64,000 bases of DNA from Ignelater luminosus. Taxonomy: Eukaryota; Arthropoda; Insecta; Coleoptera; Elateridae. The DNA lies in the NCBI GenBank assembly GCA_011009095.1, contig VTPC01089972.1, positions 491,848 to 555,847 on the forward strand, read 5' to 3'. Both the position numbers and the translations under genes were made by a program. This document shows positions 21,744 to 32,849 of the stretch, in pieces (the first letter of the stretch is position 1; the number at the start of each line of letters is the position of its first letter). The notes below the pieces were generated by a model, which was not told the DNA's origin, ran no database searches, and saw only the letters and a list, made by a program, of their open reading frames with translations.

Positions 21744-24559
21744 CTTAAATAATAATAATAATAATAATATTGCATTGCAATTAGTTTTCAATACCAATAT
21801 TTTCCCAGTGAGAAATACCACTAGGACGATTTATACCAGAAATTTTTATCATTTCAGAACAAAACAAAGATTGTTACTTACCTCAGTCAATTTGTTTTGT
21901 AGCACTAAATACCAATAAAATACTAATATCTATCAGGTAATTACAACGAAAAATTACAGAAAAAAACAAGATAAAACAGTAGAAAACTATTAGATCTGTG
22001 GATCTTCCAGAATTTCTTCACACCACATAGTAAGTTTTTTATAACCCTCTTGAAACGCTTTTTCTTTTTCTATTAGATTACTTGAATTTTAACCGGTGAT
22101 TATCTTTTGCTTTATATTCAATATTTTGTCTCATAATTGCGTTCTTTTATTGTGTGTGTTTTAGCTGGGAAAAGCAAAAAAGGTGTTTTAGAGTAAGTAC
22201 ATGTGTAACGCAAAGTTACGTTACGAGCTATGGAAGCAAGAGATTTTAATTTGGGTTGGAGAATATTATACAATAATAATTTCCGATCTCCCGCCGGCTT
22301 CACCACCGCCTCAAGAAGCAAAGTCAACCGCAGTGAGCGAGCAACTTCTCACTTCTGTTTGAAAGATCTTCAGATCTTCACATTATACTTATAATCTTCA
22401 GACTGAAGAAAAAATGAAGCTCAAACAGCCAATTTAAATCTATAAACGATATGGTTTATGTAAACGTAACGCACAGCTGTAAAAGTCTGTGAAAACGTGT
22501 TTTAGAGGTTTGTGTTTTATTTTTATTACTACATCTTGGTTTCTTTATCGTCACTAGACTTCCTTGCAAACCTTTGAATTGATCATTTAAATAGGAATTA
22601 TTTATAAAACAATATTTATATTAGATAAATTTAAAGAAAATCAAAATTTACTGCACTAAATCCTTTTTGTATTCTTAGATAAAGATATAAAGGCAAGTTG
22701 TAGGTATAATAACATAAATTTCAGTTTTCGTATGAGGAAGTAGACGACAAAAAGTTAAGCGACAGGCAAAATGGTTTGCATTTTACAGCCTTTTTATTTG
22801 TTATTTATGCAGAATAAAATAACGTATAAAACTGTAATTACGGATGTGAAAATACAAAAAGGAGCTTATGAGATTAGATCTGTTTTTGCTACACATCATT
22901 TGTGTAGTTTCTAAATTAACGTACACACAACGGATTAAAAAGAAAACTTCAAATATTTAATAAGCTATGCCACTGGTTCACTAAATATATAAATATTTAT
23001 TTAGCTAATCGAAATATTTTTATTTATTTTTATTATGATGATTTGTCACAGAATGACATTTGTGTGTATTGTGTGTTGCCTGAGCGTTTATCAGTTCGGA
23101 AAATTCAAGACACTTATTACCGTTAGATTATTATTATTATTATTCATCTAGTCGTGAGATTCTAAGATTAAAAGTATCCTTTAACATTATTCTATAAACG
23201 AAACTTCAAAATACTAAAGATAACAGCTAAACATTTACTAAAACACTTAAATTCCCCTTATGAAAGGAAGCTTTTCGAAATCGTACACCATTGTTTGAAC
23301 TTCTGTGTAACAGGCTTTCAGTACACTTTTAGGGGATACTCGTTTTGTCATTCTTTCTGAATAACAAGAGTTTGTTTCATTTTGTGATTTTACAACTTTA
23401 ATTTTATTAGTCGAGATAATAAAAGTAAAGAATAGTTTTATATGGAATATGCTGTCGGCAATTTTTATTTTTCACTGTTTACTTTCCTCCGTTGTGTGTT
23501 GTCATCATTTGGATGGATACATATGACTGTTTCATAACTTTTTAGGAATTTAAAATTATGATAGTCTGCTTTATTTACAACTGCCTGCTTTATTACAGCT
23601 ACATAAAAGTAAAACCAGATTACTGCAAACGGTCGTAATTTAATATATTGTTATTATAGTAATTAACACTTACCACTTTCTACTAACCTTCCAGTAACCT
23701 CTGCTTCTTATCCAAGCTGCCTTGTATGTCTTTTAAACTCAAGCAATACCAATGTCTAACTTGACCTGTTGCTTCGAGATTCTCAAAAAGAGTTCTAGCC
23801 TTACAGACATAAACTTCGATGTGTTCAGGAATACAGATCAGATGAGTGGTCTTTTCTGCGAAAAAGCTTTGCAAAACATCTTCCCACTTCTGGTTTTTTG
23901 TTGTGGAAGAACAAATGCTGTCTGATTATCGGAGCAAATGTAAATGTTCCGTTCCTTCACTTTGCTCTAGCCGCATTCACACACAAACTGGATCTCTTCC
24001 TGAAACTTTGTCTGTAAACGTATTATTGTTTATCATAAATGTCTTAATTAGAATCTCACACTTAAATTACGTAGTTAATACCCATCTTCCAAAAGGTTCA
24101 CTATTCTACAATAATCTAGATAATATCGTCTTTCTTTTTTTAAATTGAGTTCTTTTTATTTTTCTATTGTTGGTTTACTTCCGTTGAATGTATTGCAAAA
24201 GTAGTCAGGAACATTTCTACTATGGGATATAAAATAGTTTACATTACACTTGAGTAAGGAACTAGAATAAGTGATATTGGAGATTACGACAGAAAACTGC
24301 AAGAAAGAGCGCATCAATAAAGAGTGAGAGGCAAGATTTCCTCCCTTTCCTGTACGCCAACCTTCGAAGATCACGTACGCATCAGGCTAGGTGATAATTT
24401 TGAAACTGTGATTGTTATCAGTTAATCATTTTATTTCTAATTGATAAATCGTTTATAAACACTTACATAAGTGATTTTGGTCTAAAGTGATAATCTCGAC
24501 GTGATCGCAAGTACAAAATAAAATAAAATTGCCAATAAGTGTTATTAGTATAAAAACCA
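21744..24559. other. AT-rich stretch without a recognisable gene
   Basis: Contains short AAT/TTA microsatellites (about 21748-21770 and 23128-23145). The 100-codon plus frame at 23846-24148 and the overlapping minus frame at 23683-23874 show no known motif. Nothing else stands out. Confidence 0.5.
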
Positions 24560-26345
24560 CTGGCTAGCAACTATGATTTCACTGGACGCAACAATGCCTA
24601 CCACTTCTGTGACTACAGCCTTTACAACTTCATCAGTGGCAGTCGCGGCAGCGCCAGTTTCCTTCCCTGGTTCTGGTCAAATCGCACAGAATTGTGGTTT
24701 CCGACGGCACAGGGGATTTTTGATTTAGAATGCCCGAAGATAAAATCACGTCAAATTCAACCTACTAACTAGCTGATTTTATAAACCAAGCCAAATAAGC
24801 AATAATGGTATACAAGACTAAAACAAGAGATCATAAACAGACCACACTCCCCGAGTCAACAACAATGCAATGTGGTGAAAGAATTATTCCTGCAGCAGAT
24901 GTCACTAAAAGTTAAACAGATTTTACTCTCTGTAAACGATGTTACGCTGCAGCGCAGACAGGATCTTGGCGGGGACTGTTACCAACCGAAAACCCTCACC
25001 TACCGCATTTGATAAAAAGCGACAAGCAGCCGATCCAAAAGTTCTGATGGCATGGAGTCACAATTCCTGAACATTTGCACTCCTTCATCAGGTACAGGCC
25101 TCCGTTAATGGATAGAGAACGCAGAGCAATGGACTGACCCAGGACGGCCTATTGGAATGCGAATGGCTTACGAAACAAGAAAATGAAGCTGCTTGACCTT
25201 GACGTGATCGTGGTAAACGAGACGCATCTCCGTGCTAAAGATGAGCATCGGTCTCTATCGTAACGACAGTTTGAACATCCAAGAAGGCGGTACTGCAGTT
25301 TATATTAAGGTCTCCTTAAATCACTGCGCTTTGAATGCTCCTCACTTGGATCATATCGAAGCCACCGGTGTTCGACTGCTAACGGTAAGCCACGGAACGA
25401 TTAGGTTCTGGACGGTTTATAACCCCTGAACCGCCAGCTTCTTTCGGACGACTTGGAGAAGGATGATCCCACGATTATCCCAGGGAACATAAACGTCATC
25501 CATCTTGCGTGATATAACCGGGTGGTCAATCGTAATGGTCGCATTTTGAGCGATTATGGGAACACGTGCGGCCACCGACCGGTCAACGACCACCGTGTGG
25601 TAGCTTGTGTTCATCGAACGTGGAGGAACTGCATCGCGCGGTGGACTGGCTCGAGTCTTGCATACGGATCTCACTTAGATATGCGACGAACACCGTGCCG
25701 GCCTTGGACCGACGTGACCTCCTCCCCACGGCCGTCAAAGATCTAATTTGAATGAAGAACCTGGCATATCGCCTGGCTCAACACACCATGAATCCGGTTC
25801 GCCGCGCCAGGGAAGACGCTTTTGCATTAGAAGTTCGTAACTGTAACGTCAAGATACTGCAAGTCGCCTTCTCCGAGGAGGTTCTGGAACCCATCAAGGT
25901 CACCCAAGTCAAGAAAGCTCCGGATCCAGACCGCATCACCAACAGGGCACTCAAGGCTTTCCCGAGCAAGGACATCGCGGTCTTAACCAGAATAATCATT
26001 GCCATGCTGCGGACGCCTCACTTTCCATTGCCCATTGCAGTGAAATGCGTGGACATTATAATCCTCCCAAAGTCGGTCGATCCGTTTTCTGCCTGTTTTG
26101 GGAAAAATAGCAAAAGGCGTTGTGCTAAGAAGACCTCAGCAGTCGTTGGATAAGGGAAACGTCCTCCAGAACGAACAGTTCGGCTTCCGGGCCGAACATT
26201 TCACCGCCCACCAGACCCTGCGGGTCGTAGAACACGTTTGCATAAAGCTGAACGGTTCCGCATCGTCGTTGAAGACCCATTTCCGTCGCGTTTCTAACAT
26301 GGCAACGCAGCATAACCTTCTTGTGGTTAAATTCAAGAACTTGAG
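24560..26345 (+). pseudogene. Jockey-type LINE remnant (endonuclease and RT)
   Basis: Plus-strand endonuclease starts near 25150 with WNANGLRNKKMKLLDL and continues with DVIVVNETHLRAKDE, YRNDSLNIQEGGTAVYIK and VRLLTVSHGTIRFWTVYNP. RT follows at about 25900-26250 with KKAPDPDRITNRALKAF, then NVLQNEQFGFRAEHFTAHQT and LRVVEHV. The middle part is frame-shifted and the catalytic YADD region is absent. Upstream, 24700-25030 may be the end of ORF1. The motif style is that of the Jockey clade. Many stops make it inactive. Confidence 0.75.
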
Positions 26346-26789
26346 ATGATAGGAGTGAAAGACTTTGTTTAGGTACTCCAAAAGAGCCACGATGTTCATT
26401 GTTTATCGTTCAAGAAGCAAAAGTGTTGACTAACCAACTGCCCACTCAACTTTGAAGCAACAGCAACTAGCATCCAGAGAAGACGTTGCGACGCTCTACC
26501 GACTTCTTTCTCCCAACGTACAGTCGATTAACGCAAGAAAAGTGCAAGTTTCATTTTTTCTCAGTTCAACCTCAATCAATAACATTCTTTCATTTATTTA
26601 ATCTTCTTTCACTATGTTCTTGAAATTATTTTCTCTAAAAATCATGCCTTCTCATTTTTTAGTTCTTCCATCTTTTTCCACGCTTGGCCAATACATCCCA
26701 TAGTCGTCCTGGATAGGATTTTGCAATTATAATCTAATTACTTCACACTGCCGACCTGTGAAAAGGCATCTGCAGAACAGCTTTTTTAC
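26346..26789. other. Short spacer without recognisable features
   Basis: Separates the plus-strand Jockey remnant from the minus-strand Gypsy remnant. Its right part may be the decayed end of the Gypsy RNase H. Nothing else seen. Confidence 0.4.
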
Positions 26790-27470
26790 TGTCTTTTACG
26801 TAGCAAATATCGGTGGTGAACTGGAACTGCATTTATCTGGTTTCTGTGTGAAAGCGAAGGCTAGTGGTAGATGATCAATGAAGACTGTAAAACTTCAAGA
26901 TGATGTTTAAGATAACAAATTCTTTTGTATATTTCCCGAAGAGCTCTCTATCGCAAGTAGTGTATTTTCTTTCTGCTGGTGTAAGCTTAGCTGACTTGTA
27001 TTAGAGTTTTTGCACTTGCAGTTTATTGTCAATAGTGTACACTTGTCCACTAACTTATTCTTTTTTATATTTACACTTAACTAAGTCGAAGTTGTAAGAA
27101 AAGTCAACACCAATTATAACATACGTCACGTCGGTCACGACGAAGGTCCATATGAATACTCTAAGCAGCCCTATATTTGGTGTGATTGTCTTGCGCCCAA
27201 TTTATGGTATTTTAGATCCACCCGCTGCTTGCAGGTTAAACTGTTTCGCTTTAGCGCCGAACATATGGTAGTACCCGCACATTCTTTGTTTATGGGGATC
27301 AGGCGTTCTAGTGCGCGATCGGTTACTGCGGTTCTGATCTCTCGCTTATGAGCTGTAGTTTTCCTCTTCAACATTATTCAACTTGTTTTCTAGCATCGTT
27401 TACAAAGAGTAGAATCTGTTTAAAATTTGGTGGCATTTGCTGCAGGAATAATTTTTTCAGCACTTCGTTG
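26790..27470 (-). pseudogene. Gypsy protease and RNase H remnant
   Basis: Minus strand. At about 27165-27065 is FVVTDVTYVIIGVDFSYNFD, the flap-distal end of a Gypsy aspartyl protease (usual form ADV-HPIIGADFL). At about 26970-26800 are KYTTCDREL and, in another frame, FTVFIDHLPLAFAFTQKPDK, the RNase H segment around the conserved TDHKPL. The whole RT between them is deleted. A 128-codon minus frame further upstream (27843-27457) may be the decayed gag/protease start but has no secure motif. Confidence 0.65.
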
Positions 27471-27837
27471 TTGGCACATTTAGTATGTATCCTTCACCAG
27501 AAGTCGCATCCGCGGCAATAATTGCGACGACTTCCTGGAACCTAACGCCTCGTCGTACAAAAGCTGCTTTATCTTTTGTGACTAGGAGAGTGTGATCCTG
27601 TTTATGATCGCTTGTCTCAGTTTCGTATACAGTTCTGGTGGATTTGGTTTGGTGATTAAATTGGTTGCTTTGTCTGCGACATCTAATGAGGTTAAGTTTC
27701 GGGTACGGGAGATCGAACCTTGGCTTCGCCGTCGCAAACCACAAAGATGACAAGGAAATTGCCGCTGCCACTACTACTGTTGATGAAGTCGTAGTCGTGT
27801 TCACAAAAGTATCAGGTGTACTGCGTCCGGTAGAGAC
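27471..27837. other. Possible upstream part of the Gypsy remnant
   Basis: Open minus-strand frame (27843-27457, 128 codons) and a shorter plus-strand frame (27665-27859). Neither has a recognisable domain. By position it would be the gag/protease side of the minus-strand Gypsy remnant below it. Confidence 0.3.
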
Positions 27838-28400
27838 CTGCACGGGCCGGGTTTTCTAGCCGGGCATTTACTCGGCCCAGCCCGAAACTCAGATTCGGGC
27901 TTTTTGGGCCTGCATCTGATCAATCGATCCGTTCGGGCCTCTCAAACTTGCAGGACCTTTCAATCTAAGGAGTGGTCAAGCTTTTCGAGCTGTTATTTTT
28001 GTACTGATCCGAAGAGAACGATCTTTCTCGTATTGACTCGAACGCACTCGTTTCTCACTGAACCGCACCGAAAGATCTTCGTAATGACTCGGACAAACAT
28101 TACTTTCATACTGAATCGAAGCGGAGAATTTTCCTACTGCACCGGTCCGAGATCTCTTTCGTACTGACTCGAATAGGTGTTATTTTGTACTGACCTGAAC
28201 AAGCAGTATTTTCATATTGAACTGAAGAGGAACATATTCATACTACACTGTAGACAGGATGGGTTTCTTGGTCGCGGCCCGTACCAAAGCTCGGATATAG
28301 GTCAGGCCAAAGTCAGTTTAAAAATCTATCGGGCTTTCCGGGCCTATGTCGGGTCGATCGGGCCATTCGTTCCTATCGGGAACTTGACAATTACATTTTA
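27838..28400. repeat. GGGCC-rich repeat block enclosing a minisatellite
   Basis: Both flanks (about 27842-27945 and 28325-28385) are rich in GGGCC, TCGGGC and GGGCTT motifs, unlike the AT-rich surroundings. Between them lies the tandem array listed separately. No coding function is visible, although frames at 27904-28167 and 28177-28419 stay open through the array. Confidence 0.6.
27991..28252. repeat. Degenerate minisatellite, about ten units of 25-29 bp
   Basis: The core ACTGA-C-CGAA recurs, preceded by TTTCGT or TTTCAT. Successive cores start near 28001, 28030, 28056, 28081, 28108, 28134, 28161, 28187, 28213 and 28239, so the period is about 26 bp throughout. An approximate unit is TTTCGTACTGACTCGAA plus a purine-rich spacer. 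Units differ at many positions, so the array is old or under relaxed constraint. Confidence 0.8.
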
Positions 28401-28680
28401 TTTTGTATTATTTTTGTAATCACGTCAGGGTTACCTCTTTATATTAAAATCACTTAAGTGTTTAAACAATCCATGAACAACAAATAAAAATTAGTAATAG
28501 ATAACATAACAATTGTAAAATTCTACCTAGCCTGATGTACATGCGTGTGCTGTTTGTATTCTTCGAGTCAGTTTTCTGTCATAAAATCTCTAATACTATG
28601 AACTACAGTTCCAAACAAGTTCAACTGCTGTTTTCCTCACAATAAAAAAATCTGTTTTTTAGTGTTCAATGCAATACAGG

Positions 28681-28764
28681 CTATTTCGCCTAGATGTAGG
28701 CAACCCTATAACTCACTAAAGTGCAGGTTTGTCTACATTTAGGCTAAATCACCTGTGATTTTTT
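28681..28764. repeat. Hairpin-bearing repeat, copy 1
   Basis: Contains CGCCTAGATGTAGGCA (28688-28703) and its near reverse complement GTCTACATTTAGGC (28731-28744), able to form a stem over a loop of about 27 nt. A diverged copy lies at 28960-29045 in the same orientation. Confidence 0.7.
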
Positions 28765-28959
28765 TATTATAACTGAAAAGTCTCATCTTCATTAATGATA
28801 CAAAAAAAAACTCAAATTTAGAAACGTAATTTATAGCGGTAAGTCGAACCTAATTTCAGTTATATTTCATGCAGTGTTGCTCTGCAAAACAATGCATTTA
28901 AATCTCTATTAATTTGACTTTTCAGAATAGGGCAGTTCAGGAATTAGATGCAGCACGCA

Positions 28960-29045
28960 CTATTTCGCCTAAATGTAGGCAACCCCATAACCTATCAAAA
29001 TGCATGTTCGTGTAGATTTAGGCTGAATCGTCTGTGATTTTTCAC
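28960..29045. repeat. Hairpin-bearing repeat, copy 2
   Basis: Direct repeat of 28681-28764 at a 279-bp offset. The stem is again CGCCTAAATGTAGGC against TGTAGATTTAGGC. Similarity extends weakly on both sides (for example ACTGAAAAG just after the repeat in each copy), suggesting a longer duplicated unit. Confidence 0.7.
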
Positions 29046-30486
29046 TTACTGAAAAGCACAACAAAACTCGAACAGAACATTTATAAAAAATAACTGTATC
29101 TTAAATTTATTATAACTACTTACATATTTTCATTAGATTATTTAAAAAAGGAAAGAAATGCATTTTTTAGTAGATATTAAGTGAACTATATATAGTCTGC
29201 TAATTCAACTTATTGACAAAAAGATCTTTTATTAAGACAAATACTTCAAAAAAGTTAAAAAAGATGGCTAGGTTTTGAAATAATAAAGATTTGGGATCAT
29301 AAAATACACAGATAAGTATAAATGCACAGCAATACCATACATTTTGCATTTATGTTGTGTTTATAAATTTTAAATTCATCTTAAAAGTTCTGTTGTTCTC
29401 GTTGTATAAAAATATTTATTGAAGCAGGTAACACTTTCTAGACACAAATTCTAGCTGTACCGGTAATACCGAGTACATAAAATATTAAAAAAAATTGTCA
29501 AGTTCAAAAATTTTTAAATTGAAGTTAGCGTCTGTTAGGCAACCAACAATACACAGGAGTTTGGATAATCTCTTCGTTTTTTCTTCGTTTCTTTGATTTA
29601 ATAATGATAAATAAAAAGCAGAAATGTATAACAAATTGGAAAACTTCACTTTATTTTTATTTTTTTAAATATGTTTATATGTTTCTGAACAACTGCAATA
29701 ATTTTTACAGCCGCAACAGTTTCTTGTATACATTCTTAACTTTAAGTTTCGAAAGCTTTGAAAATGTCTGTATTTTGTTGGGGTGAATTCAACAAGAAGC
29801 ATTTAATCCCTTTTAGACGCTTTAGAGACCCAGAATATATATAGATTTACCGTGAATATCCATAAACTTGAGGTATCTACAACCTACAACTACTGTAAGA
29901 GGATCTGGGTAAATTATTTATTTAAACTTTAGGTAGTTCATAGACTAGATACTTATCTATTTATAGAGGTTACTTTTTCTCTTATTTAGGATTCACTTTG
30001 TCAAATTAAATCAAGACTATTACTAATTCAGAATGTATAAAACATTTTATTCAAATACAATACTGTTACATTCCTTTTTTTTGTACTAAAATAATCAGAA
30101 TAAGAATTGACTTGGTTTATTAAAAATACATCGTTAACAATTTATTGCTATAACATTAATAAATAATAGAAATAATTAAAACAAAACAAGTATATATTTA
30201 TTTTCATATTTACAATTTAATTACATAATTTCCCCAAATAACAAAAGTCGCAATTTCAACAATATTTAATATACTTATGCAATAATGATGGCGAACTACA
30301 CAATAATAAATCAAGAAATAAATAAAATTATAAAAATGCTTCATGCTGCTTCTGAAATGCACAAAAAATATGCAGATCATTTTAAATAAAATCTCTATGA
30401 AAATATATATACACAATAAAAATGATCTTCGGTCATTTTGTGGCATTTTCTTTTATTCAATTTCTTAGTCTGGCCTATTTTATAAT
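29046..30486. other. Intergenic DNA and PDHB 3' flank
   Basis: AT-rich with no recognisable gene. The right end is the 3' untranslated region of PDHB on the minus strand. A minus-strand AATAAA occurs at 30452-30457, about 30 nt past the stop codon, and is a plausible polyadenylation signal. The 78-codon minus frame at 30210-30446 has no motif. Confidence 0.55.
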
Positions 30487-31581
30487 CTATTTAACTTTCA
30501 TAAGTTTCTTTGCTGCCTTAACAACATCTGCCACTTGAGGTAAAGCAGCACCTTCTAAAGATTTAGTATATGGCATTGGAGTATCAACTCCTGTTACTCT
30601 AATTGCTGGTTGGTCTAGATGATAAAAGGCCTCACTTTCCATTATTCTTGCTAATATTTCTGCTCCTATGCCACAGGTTGGCCAACCTTGTTCAACTGAT
30701 ATCAGATGATTAGTTTTAACAACAGAGGCAGTGATTGTATTAAAATCAAGAGGTCTTAATGATCTAAGATTAATAACTTCCACTTCAATTCCTTTACCAG
30801 CTAATTCTTTAGCAGCTTCTAAAGATGTTTCAACAGCCTTTGAATGTGCTACAATAGTTATATGCTTGCCTGGCCTTTCAATTTTTGCTTTTCCAATTGG
30901 TAGAACAAAATCTTTCGATAATACTTCATCAGAAATTGGATATTGAACACCATATAACAATTCATTTTCTAAAAATACTACAGGATCTGGATCTCTAATT
31001 GCAGCTTTTAAAAGACCTCGAGCATCTTCAGATGTGTAAGGTGAGATTACTTTTAGTCCTGGACAGTGTGCATACCATGCCCCATAACACTGTGAATGCT
31101 GTGCTCCAACACCAGCCGCAGCACCGTTGGGACCTCTAAATACTATAGGAACATTCACCCTACCTGCTGACATATAAAATGTTTTACCGGCTGAATTAAT
31201 TATCTGATCAATTGCTTGCATGGCAAAATTGAATGTCATAAACTCGCAAACCGGCTTTAATCCAGCCATAGCAGCTCCGACAGCAACCCCAGCAAACCCC
31301 ATTTCAGTAATTGGAGTATCAATAACACGTTTATCACCATATTTTTTCCATAAGCCCCTTGTTACCTTATAAGCACCATCGTATAATGCAACTTCTTCAC
31401 CTAAAATAAACACCCTCTCATCTTTCTCCATTTCCTCGTCTAGAGCGGAATTTAATGCATCTCGTACGGTCATTTGCTTTGCGGTTGCAACTTTTGTTGT
31501 TGAAAACAATCTTTTACTTAATAGTTTTGAGGCTTTCGATGCTAAATTTAACATTGTTGGGGTTGATGACAAAGTTGCCAT
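30487..31581 (-). CDS. Pdhb: Pyruvate dehydrogenase E1 component subunit beta, mitochondrial
   Basis: A 364-residue intact protein, the usual length for animal E1 beta (about 360). It is the beta half of the thiamine-diphosphate-dependent E1 heterotetramer of the mitochondrial pyruvate dehydrogenase complex, which decarboxylates pyruvate and acetylates the lipoyl arm of E2. Residues 1-30 are Ser/Lys/Arg-rich without acids, a good mitochondrial targeting peptide. The pyrimidine-binding domain covers about 37-212 with [17 protein letters not shown] (the conserved Glu at 62-63), [18 protein letters not shown], and [18 protein letters not shown] with His162. The C-terminal transketolase domain is about 235-355 ([39 protein letters not shown]). 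The coding region is a single exon. The only visible intron lies in the 5' UTR. This start is supported by the targeting peptide and by the splice acceptor 10 nt upstream. Confidence 0.97.
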   Translation of the reverse strand: MATLSSTPTMLNLASKASKLLSKRLFSTTKVATAKQMTVRDALNSALDEEMEKDERVFILGEEVALYDGAYKVTRGLWKKYGDKRVIDTPITEMGFAGVAVGAAMAGLKPVCEFMTFNFAMQAIDQIINSAGKTFYMSAGRVNVPIVFRGPNGAAAGVGAQHSQCYGAWYAHCPGLKVISPYTSEDARGLLKAAIRDPDPVVFLENELLYGVQYPISDEVLSKDFVLPIGKAKIERPGKHITIVAHSKAVETSLEAAKELAGKGIEVEVINLRSLRPLDFNTITASVVKTNHLISVEQGWPTCGIGAEILARIMESEAFYHLDQPAIRVTGVDTPMPYTKSLEGAALPQVADVVKAAKKLMKVK

Positions 31582-31590
31582 TTCTAAAAT

Positions 31591-31664
31591 CTAAAATAAA
31601 TAGATTGATACAATTAAATGCATGTGTTACATTTATTAATTACAATAATTAGTTTACTACTTAC
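31591..31664 (-). other. Pdhb: Predicted 5' UTR intron of PDHB
   Basis: On the minus strand the sequence GTTTCG|GTAAGTAGT gives a donor at 31664 and TTTATTTTAG|ATTTTAGAA an acceptor at 31591. The intron would be 74 nt, leaving 9 nt of leader before the ATG at 31581. The first non-coding exon then starts upstream of 31665. The transcription start is not visible. This is a prediction from splice consensus only. Confidence 0.65.
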
Positions 31665-32849
31665 CGAAACGTTTATTTCAAGGTGATCGAGGTCGCTAGG
31701 ACGAGATTGTGGCGAATAACCCGTGTTAAAGATGTTCGTGACTATTTTGAAGTGAAACCACTGATAAGGGTAGCTTTATCAGAGTAGAATTCTTTGTGCT
31801 CATGGCTCATTTGAGATTACATTTTGACAAGGTCTTTTGCCATTGATTGACAGATGTCAGTTTAAATGTGTACTGTTGTAATGTTACAGTCTTTACAGTC
31901 ATAATGGACTATTAGTGTAAGGACAGCGCGGGTTGACGCTACGCCTCCATGCCAGAGCTATGTGACAGTAGATGACACTACAGGGAATTTGCTTATTTCA
32001 GTTTCCTGAAACTGTAATCATTACTTTTACTTTTGTTGTAAAACTGCATTTTGCTGCAGTTGCCTTTTAATACGTGCTGATCAATAATGCTTCCCGTTCT
32101 ACTTAGCGTTTCTTGAACTCTAATAGTACTTTACATATATTTACATTAATATAATGTAGTAGATGAATGTAGTTTTGCATTATTACAATATTATTGAATT
32201 TACTTATCTTTATTGATTTTCCATCATCTAACATTTTCTTTAGCTTTTTCAATATTTTCTTTAGCTTTTTCAATATTTTCTTTTCCCATGCTCGTTATCG
32301 TTACAGATTTTAATCAATTACGTATCAGGTTTTTAAGTATTTAGAGCTAGCGTTATTAAGACCTAATTTTCTGAGAATGTATGACTAGAGAGTCTGTGTA
32401 AAATATTTATGTAAATCAATCAACAAGTGCCTTTCTTAGGTGTGTACAGGGTGTCCTAAACTCGTTGGTATTATAGCCCACAAGCTACAGGATCACAATC
32501 ATATCCAAGTATGTTGGGTTGCCCACAAATAGGTGCAGGCATCTATCACACTCTTGGTGGTACTTTTCTGGAAAAAGCAGCGAAGGTTGGCGCGAAACTT
32601 TAATACCAGGCGAACCAGAACGAATGCAATCTAATGAAAGTTGTACACGAACGGTATACTTGGCGGAAAATAAATGTGTTTTTATAGCCATATAAAGATT
32701 ACTGGAAATAAAATTCGTAATTGTGGAAATAAATGAGAATTCTGTAAATCTTGTGTAGAAAAATAAATAATAGAAATAAATAAGTTTTATAAGAACGTTT
32801 GTAAGGTGTGAAATTAATTTTTAATTAATTAGTCAGATCGCGTATGTCT
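31665..32849. other. PDHB 5' flank and anonymous spacer
   Basis: Includes the PDHB leader exon and promoter region (about 31665-31900, no clear TATA box). A direct triple repeat of about 20 bp (TTTTCTTTAGCTTTTTCAAT, about 32233-32283) and a CAGGGTGTCC motif at about 32448 follow. The latter is common at the edges of insect mobile elements, but no element body could be read. The rest is AT-rich. Confidence 0.45.

Noticed and set aside
21747-21821. Leucine run that looks like a signal peptide at the start of a minus ORF
   Set aside because: It is encoded by an ATT microsatellite upstream of the real piggyBac start at 21743.
27904-28419. Open frames through the minisatellite, considered as a repetitive protein
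   Set aside because: Unit lengths vary between 25 and 29 bp, so the frame is not preserved from unit to unit, and there is no coherent start or domain.
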